DNA of 64,000 bases, taken from assembly GCF_002964605.1 (NCBI RefSeq), contig NZ_PQDH01000004.1, positions 186,001-250,000 on the forward strand. The letters are read 5' to 3'. Position numbers and translations under genes: made by a program. Source of the stretch: Vallitalea okinawensis (GTDB lineage Bacteria; Bacillota; Clostridia; Lachnospirales; PQDH01). The notes beneath the pieces were generated by a model. It made no database searches and was not told the origin of the DNA. It saw nothing but the letters and a program-made list of their open reading frames with translations. Numbering within the stretch: position 1 is the first letter of the stretch; every line of letters begins with the position of its first letter. Below are positions 9,007-19,823 of this stretch, piece after piece.

Positions 9007-12000
9007 TTGGCATACAAAAGAAAATGGCTAAAGATGCTTATATTAAGTATTGTATTTTGTTTTACAACCTTATCAGTAGGTGCTGAAACCATAGAAGATC
9101 GTTTAAACAACCTCATGGGACCAGAAAAACAATACGATACCTATCTTTCTTCATCATACATTAAGACACAGAGCACAGAAGAATACATTAACCCAAGAAA
9201 TGGTGAGCTATCCATAACACAAACTGATTATTCACTACCAGGGAAGAATGGGTTGGATTTAGAATTCACTAGAATTTACAAAACATCATCAGCAAATATG
9301 AGTACGATGAAAGTTAAATACGTTAATGGTGCTTGGGTAGATTATATTGAATCTGATGCCAATGCTTCTTCATTCTATGAAGATCGCTATAACTTAGGCG
9401 TTGGTATGCGTTTCTCATTTCCAACACTGGAAGTCATGGATAATCAAGATGAATCCAATCAAATATTTTTACATACCGAAACAGGGGATGTCTATACGCT
9501 AAAAGAGTATTTATTGAATGAAGATGACAAAGAAGAATGGTTCAATGAAGATATTCAATCACTTCTTACGACCACAGAAAAAATCTATTTACCTAAAGGA
9601 CAAACGGTAAAAGATGTTTTTGTAGGTTACAGTAAAGCATATTCGAATGGAACAGAGACATCCGAGCTTGTCTTAATTAATAAGAACGGTGATAGAACCT
9701 ATTTTACTAAGGATGGTCGTATTCTAGCCATGCAGGATAAGTTTGAGAACACCATTTCTTTTAAATACACGACGATGAAATATACCATTGATGGTACATC
9801 TGTAGAAAAGAAGCTGATCAGTGAAATTGTTGATACCCTTGGTAGGGTTATAACGATGAGTTATGAAGAAGATCATACTTATCGCGTAAAGAATCAAAAT
9901 AATGATGTAAAGTCCAATAGTTATGAGGAGACACAGAATCCAAATACAGTACATTCTGGTGATCTGGAGGGAAAATTTAAGGTTATCATTCACTTGCCTC
10001 AAGGAGAAAAAATTATCTATGATAAATCAGCAGCATTGGTAAGCAATTCGGGTCAGGTAATTCGAACACGTTTACAAACAGTTTATGACATAGATGGACA
10101 AGCTAAATACCATTATTGGTACGAGCAGCCTTCACTTGGTTTTACTTATCACAATGGAACGAATTATTCCGTGTATAACCGCTACGAATACTTGGTTCAA
10201 ATAGACTATTGTAAAACCAATGAAATGAGACGTTATACCTATGAAACCTATAAGAAAAAGCTCTATCAAGGAAGTATGGAATATCGTAAGGTCTTCCAAA
10301 GAGAAAAGTTAATCAAGAAGAATTATGAAGGTGCAGGCGATAATTTTCTAAAGCGTTTCGAAGCAGAAGCTAAAGAGAAGGAAGTGTATAAATATACTAA
10401 CGAGCCTGATGGTTTTGGAACTGATGGGTATAAAGTTATTGATTATGACTATTTGGAGAATACCTATCGTTACCAAACGGAGATCACTGATTTACTGGGA
10501 AATAAAGTGATTAAAATATACGATGGCCTGCATCAACTACTCAGTACAGAGCTTATAGGTAATGATCATAAAGAAATTATTAAGACAGAACACGATGAAT
10601 TGAAACTCATCAATAAAAAAGAAACCATTAAGTATCCTGTAGTGAATGGCGAGGTTAATTCAGAACCGATCTATGAGATTGAAAATTATCGATACGATAA
10701 ATACGGTAACTTAACAAGTTATACAGGACCAGAAGCTAAAAGAGATGAACAAGGAAATCCTGTTAACGATGAACATACAGTAACCTATTCTTTCGATTAT
10801 GATAAATACCATAGTTTAACCCTTAAAACTTGGAAACAAGATTCTGATACTACAGCTCAATTGATCTATACACTAGACAGTAAAGGTAATGTGATCAAGT
10901 CTACTCAGCAACTGCCAGAGGGTGACATTATAACTCAATATCAATATGATAGCTATGGTAACATCATTAAAAAACAAGTGCTATCAAGTGATAACATTTA
11001 TACAACGCATTATGAATATGGTGTAGATATCAATGGTGTAGATCATAAAGGAGCTTATCTCACTAAAGAATATACCATTGTTGAAGGTATTCAATTGGCA
11101 ACATCCTTTGCATATGATACGAAAGGTAACCTTATTCAGCAAAGGGATGCTAATGGGAATAGTCAATACTATACCTATGATAGCTTTAACCGATTGATTC
11201 TAATGACGTATCCAGATGATACAACAGAAGAATACACCTATTTAGAGAATCCTTTTGAGAATTTTAAAATTATAGTAAAAGATCAAAAGGGTTATCAATA
11301 CGGGTTTGAATATGATATACAAGGTAAAGGGGTCAAGGACAGCCTTATTGAAGATGGAAATTGGATTAAAAAAGGTGAAAATAAGTACGATACTTATGGT
11401 AATTTGATTGAGACATTTGATGGTAATGGTAAAAAAACAACTTATACCTATGATAGTCAACAAAGGTTAGTCAAGAAACAGTATTATGAAGGGGCTATAC
11501 CAAAAGAAGCTGTAACTTTGGAATACCAAATGCATCAAGGTGATGCACCTTATGAGACCATCATGCGCGATGAGGACGGTTACCAACATCACTTTTTCTA
11601 TGATATTAAAGGGCAGTTAGTTAAAGTGAGGGTAACACCAGATCATGAGAATTACTATGAGAAGACTTATGTTTATGATTACACAGGCAATAAAATAAGT
11701 TTTACCGATGCCATGGGTTATAGGACAAGTTATGTTTATGATGCAGCAGGTCGATTACGTGAAGAAATAGACCCATTAGGAAATAGTGTTTACTATGACT
11801 ATGATAGTGCCAATCTCTTACGTCAAATAATTGAACCTGGCGGTAAAATATCAACTTACATATATGATGACAGGGGTCTGCTAAAAGAACAGAGTGTCTC
11901 TTTAGAAAGTGATAATGAAGTATTTTATACAACCTATACCTATGATGGAGTAGGGAATACCACAGAAAAGACAAAGGGTAAAGAAAAAGATGGTATAAAA

Positions 12001-15000
12001 ACTATCTCTGAGAAGTCTTCCTTTACCTATAATGAACGTAATCAGGTTGTGCATGCATATACTTGGTTATCCGATACAGAAAAAAATCATAAGAAATATC
12101 TTTATGATGCTAGTGGAAACACAACAGAAGTAGTGAACTATACGAATAGAGATGAAAGTAGTTATTTTAAGGATTCATACACCTATCAAGCATATAATCT
12201 GCTTAAGGAACAAAGCCAATACTTTATTGAATCAGGTGTAGAACAGACTGGTAGCCATATCACCTATAACTATGACAATAATCATAATCTTGTAGAAGAA
12301 AGTATGTTGACTGAGAAGGGGTATGTCACATCAACTTACAGTTATGATTATCGTAATCGTCTACAGAAAAAAATAATACCTCAATCAGATACAAAGAATA
12401 CAATTATTCAATATACTTATGACGGACGCAATAACTTGGAAACAGAAACAATATCAGGTGATGGTAAAGATTATATAACCCTGTATCAATACGATGGCCT
12501 AAGCAGAATGATACAGGTTAACAATCCTATGGGGTATATTACACGTTATGCCTATGATCAAAACGGTAATATAATCAAAGAAGTAGATCCACGTTATAGT
12601 GGATTACCTCTTGATGAAGCACCAGGTAAAACCTATAGTTATGATGCTAATAACCGTATAATTGAAGAGAGCATTTTTGATGGACAACAATCAGAAGTGT
12701 TGGTTCAATTTACTTATGACAATCGTGGCAATATGATTAAAAAGGTTAATAGCCTAGGTTTTAATAGTCAATCTCCTGATACATCCATAGGTGATCTATT
12801 TACTTACAATGCATTAGATCAAAAAGCAACTTATCAACCAGCAGAGAACGTCAATAATAACGTAGAGATTCCATATTCTTATACTTATGATGGCTCTGGT
12901 AGACAGATCGTTGCTGTTAATCCAAAAGGATACCAAACATCCTTTACATATGATTTAGCAGGACATATGAAAAAAACCACTTATTCAGATGCTACAGAAG
13001 TTCATTATAACTATGATTTAAGTGGAAAGCGATGGATGAAAACCACAGACCAAAAGGGGAATGTCACTGAAGTAATTTTCAATAGCTTTGAACTACCGGA
13101 TAAGCAAATAGCAGCAGATGGTAGTATCATGACTTTTGCTTATTCACCTGATGGTAAAGTATTAGAGAAGGCACATAGCAGTGGCAGTCGTACAAGTTAT
13201 AACTATGATTTAGCTGGTAATATCATAAGAGAAAAAATCCTTGTAGAGGATGGTAATGGGCAAAGTATTTATAAAGTTACGGGCTATACTTATGATATCA
13301 GGAGTTTAGTTACTCGTACATCCGTCTATGAGGTGAGGGTTGATCAAACAACTGGTGATGAGACAGCTTCAGAGGAAGTATACTTCTATACTTATACTTA
13401 TGATAATGCAGGAAGAAACACTGCTATCAAGGAACCCGAAGGTAAAGAAACACTCTATGAGTACGATAAAAAAGGTAACATCCTAACCACTAAGAAAAAA
13501 GTTGATGAAGAAGAGTGGTTTGTTACAAGATTTACTTACAATCATCTTTCACAACTGATAAAACAAGCAGTTTTAGTGGATGTAGATACTTTAGACATGC
13601 AATCAATTATGAATGCCCAATTTGATGATGAGTATCCTACAAAGGTACTGTCTACCAATACTTACGAGTACGATTTAATGGGAAATGTTCTTTCACTACG
13701 TGACCCATTAGGTAATGAGACAAGTTATAACTATAACTTAGCTGGAAAACCTGTCAAGGTAACCAATGCTATGAGCCACCAGATGACATATACCTATGAT
13801 GAACTAGGTAATATGATAAAGGAAATCAATGCTCTAGGGCACTCAACAGAGTATATCTATGATTCAATGGGACGATTAATTGAAAAGATTCAACCTTTTG
13901 GGGATGGAGAGAAAGCCTCTTATCAATACTTCTACGATGAAACTGGTAAGCTGATCAAAGAGGTTCAACCTGAACAGATAAGTACCCTTAAAGGAAAAAC
14001 CTACGAATACGATAACATGGGTAGAATAACAGCTACTTATGATGCAGAAGGTCAACTCTTAACAAGAATGACCTATGATAACAAAGGGCGACTAGCAAAG
14101 AAAGTTGATGGACTTAGAGATATAAGTGATGAGGGTTATGTTTATACCTATAACCATCAGGATAAATTACTCTCTGTTACAGACCCATTTGGAAACAAGA
14201 CAGAGTATACCTATGATATTCAAGGCAATGTCTTAAGTAAAAAAGATGCCTTAGGTTATTCAGTGACCTATATCTATAGTAAGGATAATACATTAAGAGA
14301 AATTCATTATCCAGATGGTAGCCAAGAAAGCTATACCTACGATCAATTAGGTCGAGTGTTAAGCAAACAAGACCCTAGGGGTAATCAGAAACAATATACC
14401 TATAATGACTTTAATAAAGTCATGGCAGAAGAGGATGCCTTAGGGAATAAGGTGACATATATCTATGATTTAAAAGGACAAAACCTTCAAGTCATTGACC
14501 AAGTAAGTAGTAAGACTACATTTACTTATGATTCACTAGGTAGAGTTATTAAGAAAGAAATACCTTTAAGAAAAAAAGGCAGTCAAACTATCTATGCCAT
14601 AGAAGATTATATTTATGATGAAGTAGGAAATCTTGTCAGCAAAACAATATATGAAAAAGGAACCCACAATGACTTAAGAAGCCTTTACTATACTTATTTT
14701 GACAATGGTCAACTTAAGACAGAAACGGTGACTGCTGGACCAACTACGCATTATAGTTATGATAAAAATGGCAATGTTATCAACACCACTAGGAAGTATA
14801 AAGATGATAATGAGACTATTGAAACCTATCAATATGATAGCCATAACCGTCTAATTGAAAAAGTAGTCTATGTTGACCAAGAAGCTATTGATGAATGGAG
14901 TAGCTTACCTAATAAGTATAATCTCCTGGATAAGAATTATCCTGATATGGTTAAGCTTATTACCAAGTATACATATGACCAATTAGGTAATCTCATCAAA

Positions 15001-18000
15001 GAAGAGCTACCTATGGGATTTGCTTATCTATCCACTGATAGACAAAGAGATGATTATGCAAAAGCATATACCTATGATGCATTAAATCGTGTCGTTGCAA
15101 TTAATTATGTGTACAACAATGAAGCAGTAACGAAGAGCTTTGCTTATGATGCAAATGGCAATAAAATAAGTGATACAGATGAAAAAGGTCATACCAGATC
15201 ATATGCCTATGATGCTTTGAACCGATTAGTGAAGTTGACTGACCCATTAGGGAACTCTCTTTCCTATGAATATGATGAGGCAGGTAATATCATAAAGGAA
15301 ATCAATGCAAAAGGTCAAGACATTGAATATACCTATGATGCTCTCAACAGGGTAGAAGAGGTTATAGATGCCTATGATGTGGTTATTGAAACAAAAACCT
15401 ATGATGCAAAAGGGAATTTAATAGCCAATACCGATGCAAATGGTTATACGACCACTTATTCCTATGACTTAGCCAATCGTTTAGAAACTGTCCTAGATCC
15501 AGAAGGAAAAGATGCTGGTTACGCTTACACTCAAAGCTACAGCTATAACATTTATGGTGATATCCTATCCAGTATCAATGGTTTAGGTGAAGAAACCCTA
15601 TATACCTATGATGCAAGAGGATTATTAACAGAAGTAATCAATCCTCTAGGCGTAAGTACCCGATATACCTATGATGCTATGGGGAATAAGATATCCAAAA
15701 TAGATGGGTTGGGTAGAGAAACTCATTACAGCTATAGTAAAAATGGTCATTTATTAGTCGTAATCAATCCTATAGGTGAAACTATTCACTATGCATACGA
15801 CTTGATGGGTAATATCGTCAAGGAAAAGGATAAGAAAGGTCAAACACTCCTTTATACCTATGATAATCTTCGCCGTCTCACTGAAAAAAGGGTTATTGAA
15901 ACAGGTGATACCATCGGTTATGCTTACGACGTCCTAGGGAATAGAACAAAGATGGAAGATGGTACAGGAAGTACGACTTATACCTATGACGCTAATAACC
16001 ATCTCTTAGAAAAAGCTAAAGATGGAGCAGCACAGATTACTTATAGTTATGATGTATTAGGTAATATCAGCTTGATAGAAACAGAAGGAAGACAGATCGA
16101 GTATGCCTATGATGAATCCAATAGGATGGAGACTGTACTTTACAATGGAGGGGTAACCACTTATACCTATGACAAGGCAGGTAATCGAGAGAGCGTTGAG
16201 TATTCCAATGGTGTGAAGATTAGCTATGATTACGATAAGAACAATCGAGTAGTTAAAATTACCAACTCAAAAGGGATGAATAACCTTTCAACATTAAACT
16301 ATACCTATGACCTCGTTGGTAGAAAGCTATCCAAAGAAAATCATATGGGTATTACCAACTATACTTATGATCAAGCAGGGCGTTTAACAAAAGAAGAAGC
16401 ACCGGGTTATACAACGACCTATACCTATGATCATGTGGGTAATAGAATCATCAAACAAAGTGCATATAACTCCTTACAACCAACAAGTTTTGAGTATACA
16501 GATTCAGGAGAAATAGCATCTTATAAGACCCAGAAGTCTTACTACATCTACAATGAAGCTGACCAATTAATTAAGACAACGGAAAAGATGTATGATGAAG
16601 CTGGTGTAGAGTTATTAAAGAAAAAGACAACCTTTACTTATGACTCCAATGGTAATCAAGCAAGCCAGTACAGTAACTTTATACATCCATACCGTATTAC
16701 AATGCGACAAAAAGTAAAAGGTGAAGCTATAAAGGAAGAGGTAACTGAAGAAGGCATTAGTACCTTGATTGATAGAGTCTCTTATAGCTATGACGGCTTT
16801 AACCGACTACTCGCTGTAGATAAAGTAGTGGATGGAGATAGAAATATCGTTACTTTCAACTATGATGGTGATGGTCTACGAACAGAAAAAGTAGAAAAAA
16901 CAAGCAGCAATAACTACATAGAAGTCATCACTGGCTATACCTACGATCGTCAACATGTCATCATAGAAAAAGATGAAACAGGTGTAAAGACCTTGTACCT
17001 AAGAGGTATCAACTACATCGCAAAAGAAACAGACAGCATGTCCTATTACCTTTACAACGGACACGGTGATGTGATTCAAACCGTAGATGAAGCAGGGAAC
17101 ATCCTTAACCAATACGTCTACGATGCTTTTGGTAATGAAACCTTTACCCATGAAGTAGAAGAAAACGCCATCCGATACTCTGGTGAATTCTTCGATACAT
17201 CCACTGGACTTTACTATTTAAGAGCAAGGTATTATAATCCTAATATAGGACGCTTCATTAGTGAGGATAGTTACTGGGGAGAAGATGCAAACCCAGCTAG
17301 TTTGAACTTGTATACTTACTGCCATAATGATCCTGTTAACTATGTAGACCCAAGTGGACACTTTATATCCAGTTTATTAAAGGGGATATCAAAGGGGATA
17401 TCCAAGATATCCAAATCAAGTAAGATATCAAAATCATCCAGTAAAACATTGAAGCGTGTAAGTAATCGAATAAGATCAACTGCCGTTAGATATGAGGCAA
17501 GAAATATGTCAGAGGATGATCTGATTAATCAAATTGATGAGAGAAAGAATACTTGGTATAACGAAGAACAAGGTTCAGGAGCAGGAAGAGCAGACTGGAC
17601 AGAAAACCAGCAATTAGCCCATCAAGATGCTAATATCTTTAGAAGTGAGTTAGCACGAAGAAATCAAGGCACAGATATGGGTGATCTAGCCAATCAACTA
17701 ATAGAGCAACAAGGCGATGATGCTGGAACATGGGAAACCTATAAGAGAACCCATCATGAGAATAAGATTACTGATAAAATCAACAGTGGAAAAGCCATCA
17801 CAAAAGAAGACTATGATAGCTATGTTGGCTCATTAGCATCAGAAATAGTAGCTCATAATTTAGGACGAAATACTGTTAAACAATATGATGCAGAAGCAAT
17901 CCAAGCAGAAGTAGGGCGTATTAATAATTATATTGACAATCGTCATCAACAAAGACAAGAAGGAACAAGATTATCTATTGCACCTAGTGAAGAAAGAATA

Positions 18001-19014
18001 TTAAAGCAAGCAGTATATTTTGAAGGAACAGTTGATTTCTGGAATACAAATTCTTTTTTCAAATCCTATTACTGGGCAGAAGAAGGTTCTTATTATCAAG
18101 GTCCATGGTGGCAAGATTTAGACAGAGTATCTCAGGCATTGAATGTACTAAAAGGTGAATTACAGGCAACTGGAGATATGAGTCTATCACTGTTATCAAC
18201 TGATAAAGCAGAAAATGTTAGAAGACTTGAAGCATTGCAAAAAGCTTTATTAACAGTTTCAGTGACAGGTAAATATGGTGTTGAAACAGTTAATCAAATG
18301 GAAAACGTAAGAATGAAGTATGACCTTGAAGAAAAGTTTGAAGTATTAGATTTAGAAACTTTAGAAGCTATCATTGAAATCTTTGAGGAAAAGAAAGCTT
18401 GGTATGCTGAACATCCTAAAGCTAAATTACTAGATGATGCAATGGAAGCCAATAACTTTGGGGAATTCTTCTATACAACAGCGGGATATGGAGCATTATC
18501 TTATGCTGAGTATTTAAAATATACTGAAGGAACTTTACCAGAAGAATACAACCTAGTAGATGATCTAGCAGACGATGCAGATGATATAGCTGTTGCTTCA
18601 AGTAATCAGTTAAATGAGGGGACGAGTGAAACTGGTCTATATAGAAAAACAACAAATACAGGAGCTTTCGCAGAATTATCTGAGCCAATGCAACTAAAAA
18701 ATGTTAAGAGAATAGCAAATGAAGCAGGAGTTGGTCTTGACGGCGTTAATATTAAAATTATCAGAGACCCTGACTTAGTTGGAAGAGGTTTATATGGATA
18801 TGCGTCATCAAATGGTAAAACAATTTATCTTTATCCTGATGCATTTACTAATACAGAGACTTTAGTAAAAACGTTAGGTCATGAAAGGATGCATATATAT
18901 CAAACTAATGTACTTGGACCAGCAACTGATACTGCAACTGGAAATTTATATGAGCAAGGTGCTTGGGGTTCAGAGTCTTCATGGTGGCAATACTTTAAAA
19001 GCGGAGGTAAGTAA
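9007..19014 (+). CDS. Giant secreted Rhs/YD-repeat protein with C-terminal metallopeptidase-like toxin module
   Basis: A 3335-residue protein. It has a signal peptide (LKMLILSIVFCFTTLSVGA), an N-terminal Rhs-type domain (YSLPGKNGLDLEFTRIYKT), dozens of YD repeats (YxYDxxGN) from about residue 560 to 2620, and the RHS core (YYLRARYYNPNIGRFISED). The core ends at DPVNYVDPSGH near 2785, the usual junction with the variable toxin tip. In known Rhs proteins the YD repeats build a shell enclosing the C-terminal toxin. The tip here is about 550 residues, starting with a Lys/Ser-rich linker and ending in a module with HERMH (His3292, Glu3293, His3296). Glu3316 is a possible third zinc ligand. This looks like a zinc peptidase, so the target would be protein; that is inferred. 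Translation begins at TTG in a weak GGGTGAT context. Confidence 0.92.
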   Translation: MAYKRKWLKMLILSIVFCFTTLSVGAETIEDRLNNLMGPEKQYDTYLSSSYIKTQSTEEYINPRNGELSITQTDYSLPGKNGLDLEFTRIYKTSSANMSTMKVKYVNGAWVDYIESDANASSFYEDRYNLGVGMRFSFPTLEVMDNQDESNQIFLHTETGDVYTLKEYLLNEDDKEEWFNEDIQSLLTTTEKIYLPKGQTVKDVFVGYSKAYSNGTETSELVLINKNGDRTYFTKDGRILAMQDKFENTISFKYTTMKYTIDGTSVEKKLISEIVDTLGRVITMSYEEDHTYRVKNQNNDVKSNSYEETQNPNTVHSGDLEGKFKVIIHLPQGEKIIYDKSAALVSNSGQVIRTRLQTVYDIDGQAKYHYWYEQPSLGFTYHNGTNYSVYNRYEYLVQIDYCKTNEMRRYTYETYKKKLYQGSMEYRKVFQREKLIKKNYEGAGDNFLKRFEAEAKEKEVYKYTNEPDGFGTDGYKVIDYDYLENTYRYQTEITDLLGNKVIKIYDGLHQLLSTELIGNDHKEIIKTEHDELKLINKKETIKYPVVNGEVNSEPIYEIENYRYDKYGNLTSYTGPEAKRDEQGNPVNDEHTVTYSFDYDKYHSLTLKTWKQDSDTTAQLIYTLDSKGNVIKSTQQLPEGDIITQYQYDSYGNIIKKQVLSSDNIYTTHYEYGVDINGVDHKGAYLTKEYTIVEGIQLATSFAYDTKGNLIQQRDANGNSQYYTYDSFNRLILMTYPDDTTEEYTYLENPFENFKIIVKDQKGYQYGFEYDIQGKGVKDSLIEDGNWIKKGENKYDTYGNLIETFDGNGKKTTYTYDSQQRLVKKQYYEGAIPKEAVTLEYQMHQGDAPYETIMRDEDGYQHHFFYDIKGQLVKVRVTPDHENYYEKTYVYDYTGNKISFTDAMGYRTSYVYDAAGRLREEIDPLGNSVYYDYDSANLLRQIIEPGGKISTYIYDDRGLLKEQSVSLESDNEVFYTTYTYDGVGNTTEKTKGKEKDGIKTISEKSSFTYNERNQVVHAYTWLSDTEKNHKKYLYDASGNTTEVVNYTNRDESSYFKDSYTYQAYNLLKEQSQYFIESGVEQTGSHITYNYDNNHNLVEESMLTEKGYVTSTYSYDYRNRLQKKIIPQSDTKNTIIQYTYDGRNNLETETISGDGKDYITLYQYDGLSRMIQVNNPMGYITRYAYDQNGNIIKEVDPRYSGLPLDEAPGKTYSYDANNRIIEESIFDGQQSEVLVQFTYDNRGNMIKKVNSLGFNSQSPDTSIGDLFTYNALDQKATYQPAENVNNNVEIPYSYTYDGSGRQIVAVNPKGYQTSFTYDLAGHMKKTTYSDATEVHYNYDLSGKRWMKTTDQKGNVTEVIFNSFELPDKQIAADGSIMTFAYSPDGKVLEKAHSSGSRTSYNYDLAGNIIREKILVEDGNGQSIYKVTGYTYDIRSLVTRTSVYEVRVDQTTGDETASEEVYFYTYTYDNAGRNTAIKEPEGKETLYEYDKKGNILTTKKKVDEEEWFVTRFTYNHLSQLIKQAVLVDVDTLDMQSIMNAQFDDEYPTKVLSTNTYEYDLMGNVLSLRDPLGNETSYNYNLAGKPVKVTNAMSHQMTYTYDELGNMIKEINALGHSTEYIYDSMGRLIEKIQPFGDGEKASYQYFYDETGKLIKEVQPEQISTLKGKTYEYDNMGRITATYDAEGQLLTRMTYDNKGRLAKKVDGLRDISDEGYVYTYNHQDKLLSVTDPFGNKTEYTYDIQGNVLSKKDALGYSVTYIYSKDNTLREIHYPDGSQESYTYDQLGRVLSKQDPRGNQKQYTYNDFNKVMAEEDALGNKVTYIYDLKGQNLQVIDQVSSKTTFTYDSLGRVIKKEIPLRKKGSQTIYAIEDYIYDEVGNLVSKTIYEKGTHNDLRSLYYTYFDNGQLKTETVTAGPTTHYSYDKNGNVINTTRKYKDDNETIETYQYDSHNRLIEKVVYVDQEAIDEWSSLPNKYNLLDKNYPDMVKLITKYTYDQLGNLIKEELPMGFAYLSTDRQRDDYAKAYTYDALNRVVAINYVYNNEAVTKSFAYDANGNKISDTDEKGHTRSYAYDALNRLVKLTDPLGNSLSYEYDEAGNIIKEINAKGQDIEYTYDALNRVEEVIDAYDVVIETKTYDAKGNLIANTDANGYTTTYSYDLANRLETVLDPEGKDAGYAYTQSYSYNIYGDILSSINGLGEETLYTYDARGLLTEVINPLGVSTRYTYDAMGNKISKIDGLGRETHYSYSKNGHLLVVINPIGETIHYAYDLMGNIVKEKDKKGQTLLYTYDNLRRLTEKRVIETGDTIGYAYDVLGNRTKMEDGTGSTTYTYDANNHLLEKAKDGAAQITYSYDVLGNISLIETEGRQIEYAYDESNRMETVLYNGGVTTYTYDKAGNRESVEYSNGVKISYDYDKNNRVVKITNSKGMNNLSTLNYTYDLVGRKLSKENHMGITNYTYDQAGRLTKEEAPGYTTTYTYDHVGNRIIKQSAYNSLQPTSFEYTDSGEIASYKTQKSYYIYNEADQLIKTTEKMYDEAGVELLKKKTTFTYDSNGNQASQYSNFIHPYRITMRQKVKGEAIKEEVTEEGISTLIDRVSYSYDGFNRLLAVDKVVDGDRNIVTFNYDGDGLRTEKVEKTSSNNYIEVITGYTYDRQHVIIEKDETGVKTLYLRGINYIAKETDSMSYYLYNGHGDVIQTVDEAGNILNQYVYDAFGNETFTHEVEENAIRYSGEFFDTSTGLYYLRARYYNPNIGRFISEDSYWGEDANPASLNLYTYCHNDPVNYVDPSGHFISSLLKGISKGISKISKSSKISKSSSKTLKRVSNRIRSTAVRYEARNMSEDDLINQIDERKNTWYNEEQGSGAGRADWTENQQLAHQDANIFRSELARRNQGTDMGDLANQLIEQQGDDAGTWETYKRTHHENKITDKINSGKAITKEDYDSYVGSLASEIVAHNLGRNTVKQYDAEAIQAEVGRINNYIDNRHQQRQEGTRLSIAPSEERILKQAVYFEGTVDFWNTNSFFKSYYWAEEGSYYQGPWWQDLDRVSQALNVLKGELQATGDMSLSLLSTDKAENVRRLEALQKALLTVSVTGKYGVETVNQMENVRMKYDLEEKFEVLDLETLEAIIEIFEEKKAWYAEHPKAKLLDDAMEANNFGEFFYTTAGYGALSYAEYLKYTEGTLPEEYNLVDDLADDADDIAVASSNQLNEGTSETGLYRKTTNTGAFAELSEPMQLKNVKRIANEAGVGLDGVNIKIIRDPDLVGRGLYGYASSNGKTIYLYPDAFTNTETLVKTLGHERMHIYQTNVLGPATDTATGNLYEQGAWGSESSWWQYFKSGGK
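10690..16880 (+). repeat. Long array of degenerate YD repeats inside the Rhs gene
   Basis: The DNA repeats variants of TATACCTATGAT (YTYD) every 60-65 bases, encoding units of about 20 residues such as YTYDxxGNxxxxxDxxG. The repeats are diverged at nucleotide level, so this is an old coding repeat rather than a recent tandem array. Confidence 0.9.
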
Positions 19015-19015
19015 T

Positions 19016-19282
19016 ATGTTTAAAAAATGGTTAGAATTAGCTAGTCTAATTCAAGAAAATCAAACTAAAATCTGTCCGGTTTGTGGAGAAAATGATATAG
19101 ATTTTCAATATATTGGTGACTTAGTTACAAAAGTAGGCTATCTTGATATCTGGTGCAATAAGTGTTTACATGGTATTCATATAAGTAGAGTTAAGGCTCC
19201 AGAGGGAGTTAATATCATCTCTTTTGATGCACATGGCGATATAATAAAAAGGATACCAGATTTTAAACAAATAACTCCATAA
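19016..19282 (+). CDS. Small zinc-ribbon-like protein, candidate immunity protein for the Rhs toxin
   Basis: An 88-residue cytoplasmic-looking protein without a signal peptide. CPVCG and CNKC pairs, about 30 residues apart, suggest a zinc-ribbon. It begins one base after the Rhs stop codon with its ribosome site (GCGGAGGTAAGTAAT) inside the Rhs gene, so the two are translationally coupled. Polymorphic toxin loci typically place the immunity gene immediately downstream of the toxin tip, which is why I propose that role. I do not recognise the family. The longer open frame upstream is rejected because the GGAGG site fixes this ATG. Confidence 0.75.
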   Translation: MFKKWLELASLIQENQTKICPVCGENDIDFQYIGDLVTKVGYLDIWCNKCLHGIHISRVKAPEGVNIISFDAHGDIIKRIPDFKQITP

Positions 19283-19331
19283 AATATAAAGTCTAAATTA
19301 TGTCGTTATTCTAACAACATAATTTAAAACA

Positions 19332-19370
19332 AAAGCGATGATTTGGCACATATAGTCATTTCATCGCTTT
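19332..19370 (+). terminator. Intrinsic terminator after the Rhs/immunity genes
   Basis: A 10-bp perfect stem, AAAGCGATGA/TCATCGCTTT, about 50 bp after the stop codon of the immunity-like gene. The T run is short and partly inside the stem. It probably ends the riboswitch-led transcript. Confidence 0.65.
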
Positions 19371-19561
19371 CTTCATATTCACATTACGTAATAGTAATCT
19401 GAAGTGTGATGAAGATACAGTTATGTGTTTTCATCACCTTTTAGTAATAAAATTCTCACTGTAATCAACAGGAAACACCATAAATAGCTTTAACTACAAA
19501 AAGGGCCAATAATAAACAATCCAAATTTTCATATTCAAAATGCTAAGAATGTGAATCAGCA

Positions 19562-19728
19562 TAAATTTTCTTTGACCAGGAAGGACGTAATAGTGACAAA
19601 GTTATAGTAGTTAAGGATGCTACAATAATAGGCAATTTGATGAAAAACTCATATGGTATGGAGTATTTTGTATCAAATGATAATCTAGTTTTCTTAATAG
19701 CTGTAAATTATATGTATATAGAGGAATA
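19562..19728 (+). pseudogene. Start-less ORF fragment, probably a gene remnant
   Basis: An open stretch of about 54 codons begins directly after a TAA and ends at TAG. It includes DKVIVVKDATIIGNLMKNS and FLIAVNYMYIEE, which read like real protein, but there is no suitable start codon or ribosome site. It may be the tail of a second immunity-type or orphan gene. I do not recognise the family. The DNA from the preceding terminator up to here (19371-19561) shows nothing coding, apart from one copy of a 14-bp direct repeat. Confidence 0.4.
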
Positions 19729-19823
19729 GGGACTGTAACTAAAATCTTTAGTTGAATAAATTAGATTTGTTGTGAATTTATTATTTCATGAAAAGACTAA
19801 ACACATATTAAGAGGTCGATTGG

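Noticed and set aside
10690-16880. Regularly spaced repeats that could suggest a CRISPR array
   Set aside because: The repeats are coding, in frame, diverged, and encode YD motifs of an Rhs protein. There are no identical direct repeats with unique spacers.
18881-19015. Longer N-terminal extension of the zinc-ribbon protein overlapping the Rhs gene
   Set aside because: The extension is the Rhs coding sequence in another frame, and a strong GGAGG site marks the ATG at 19016.
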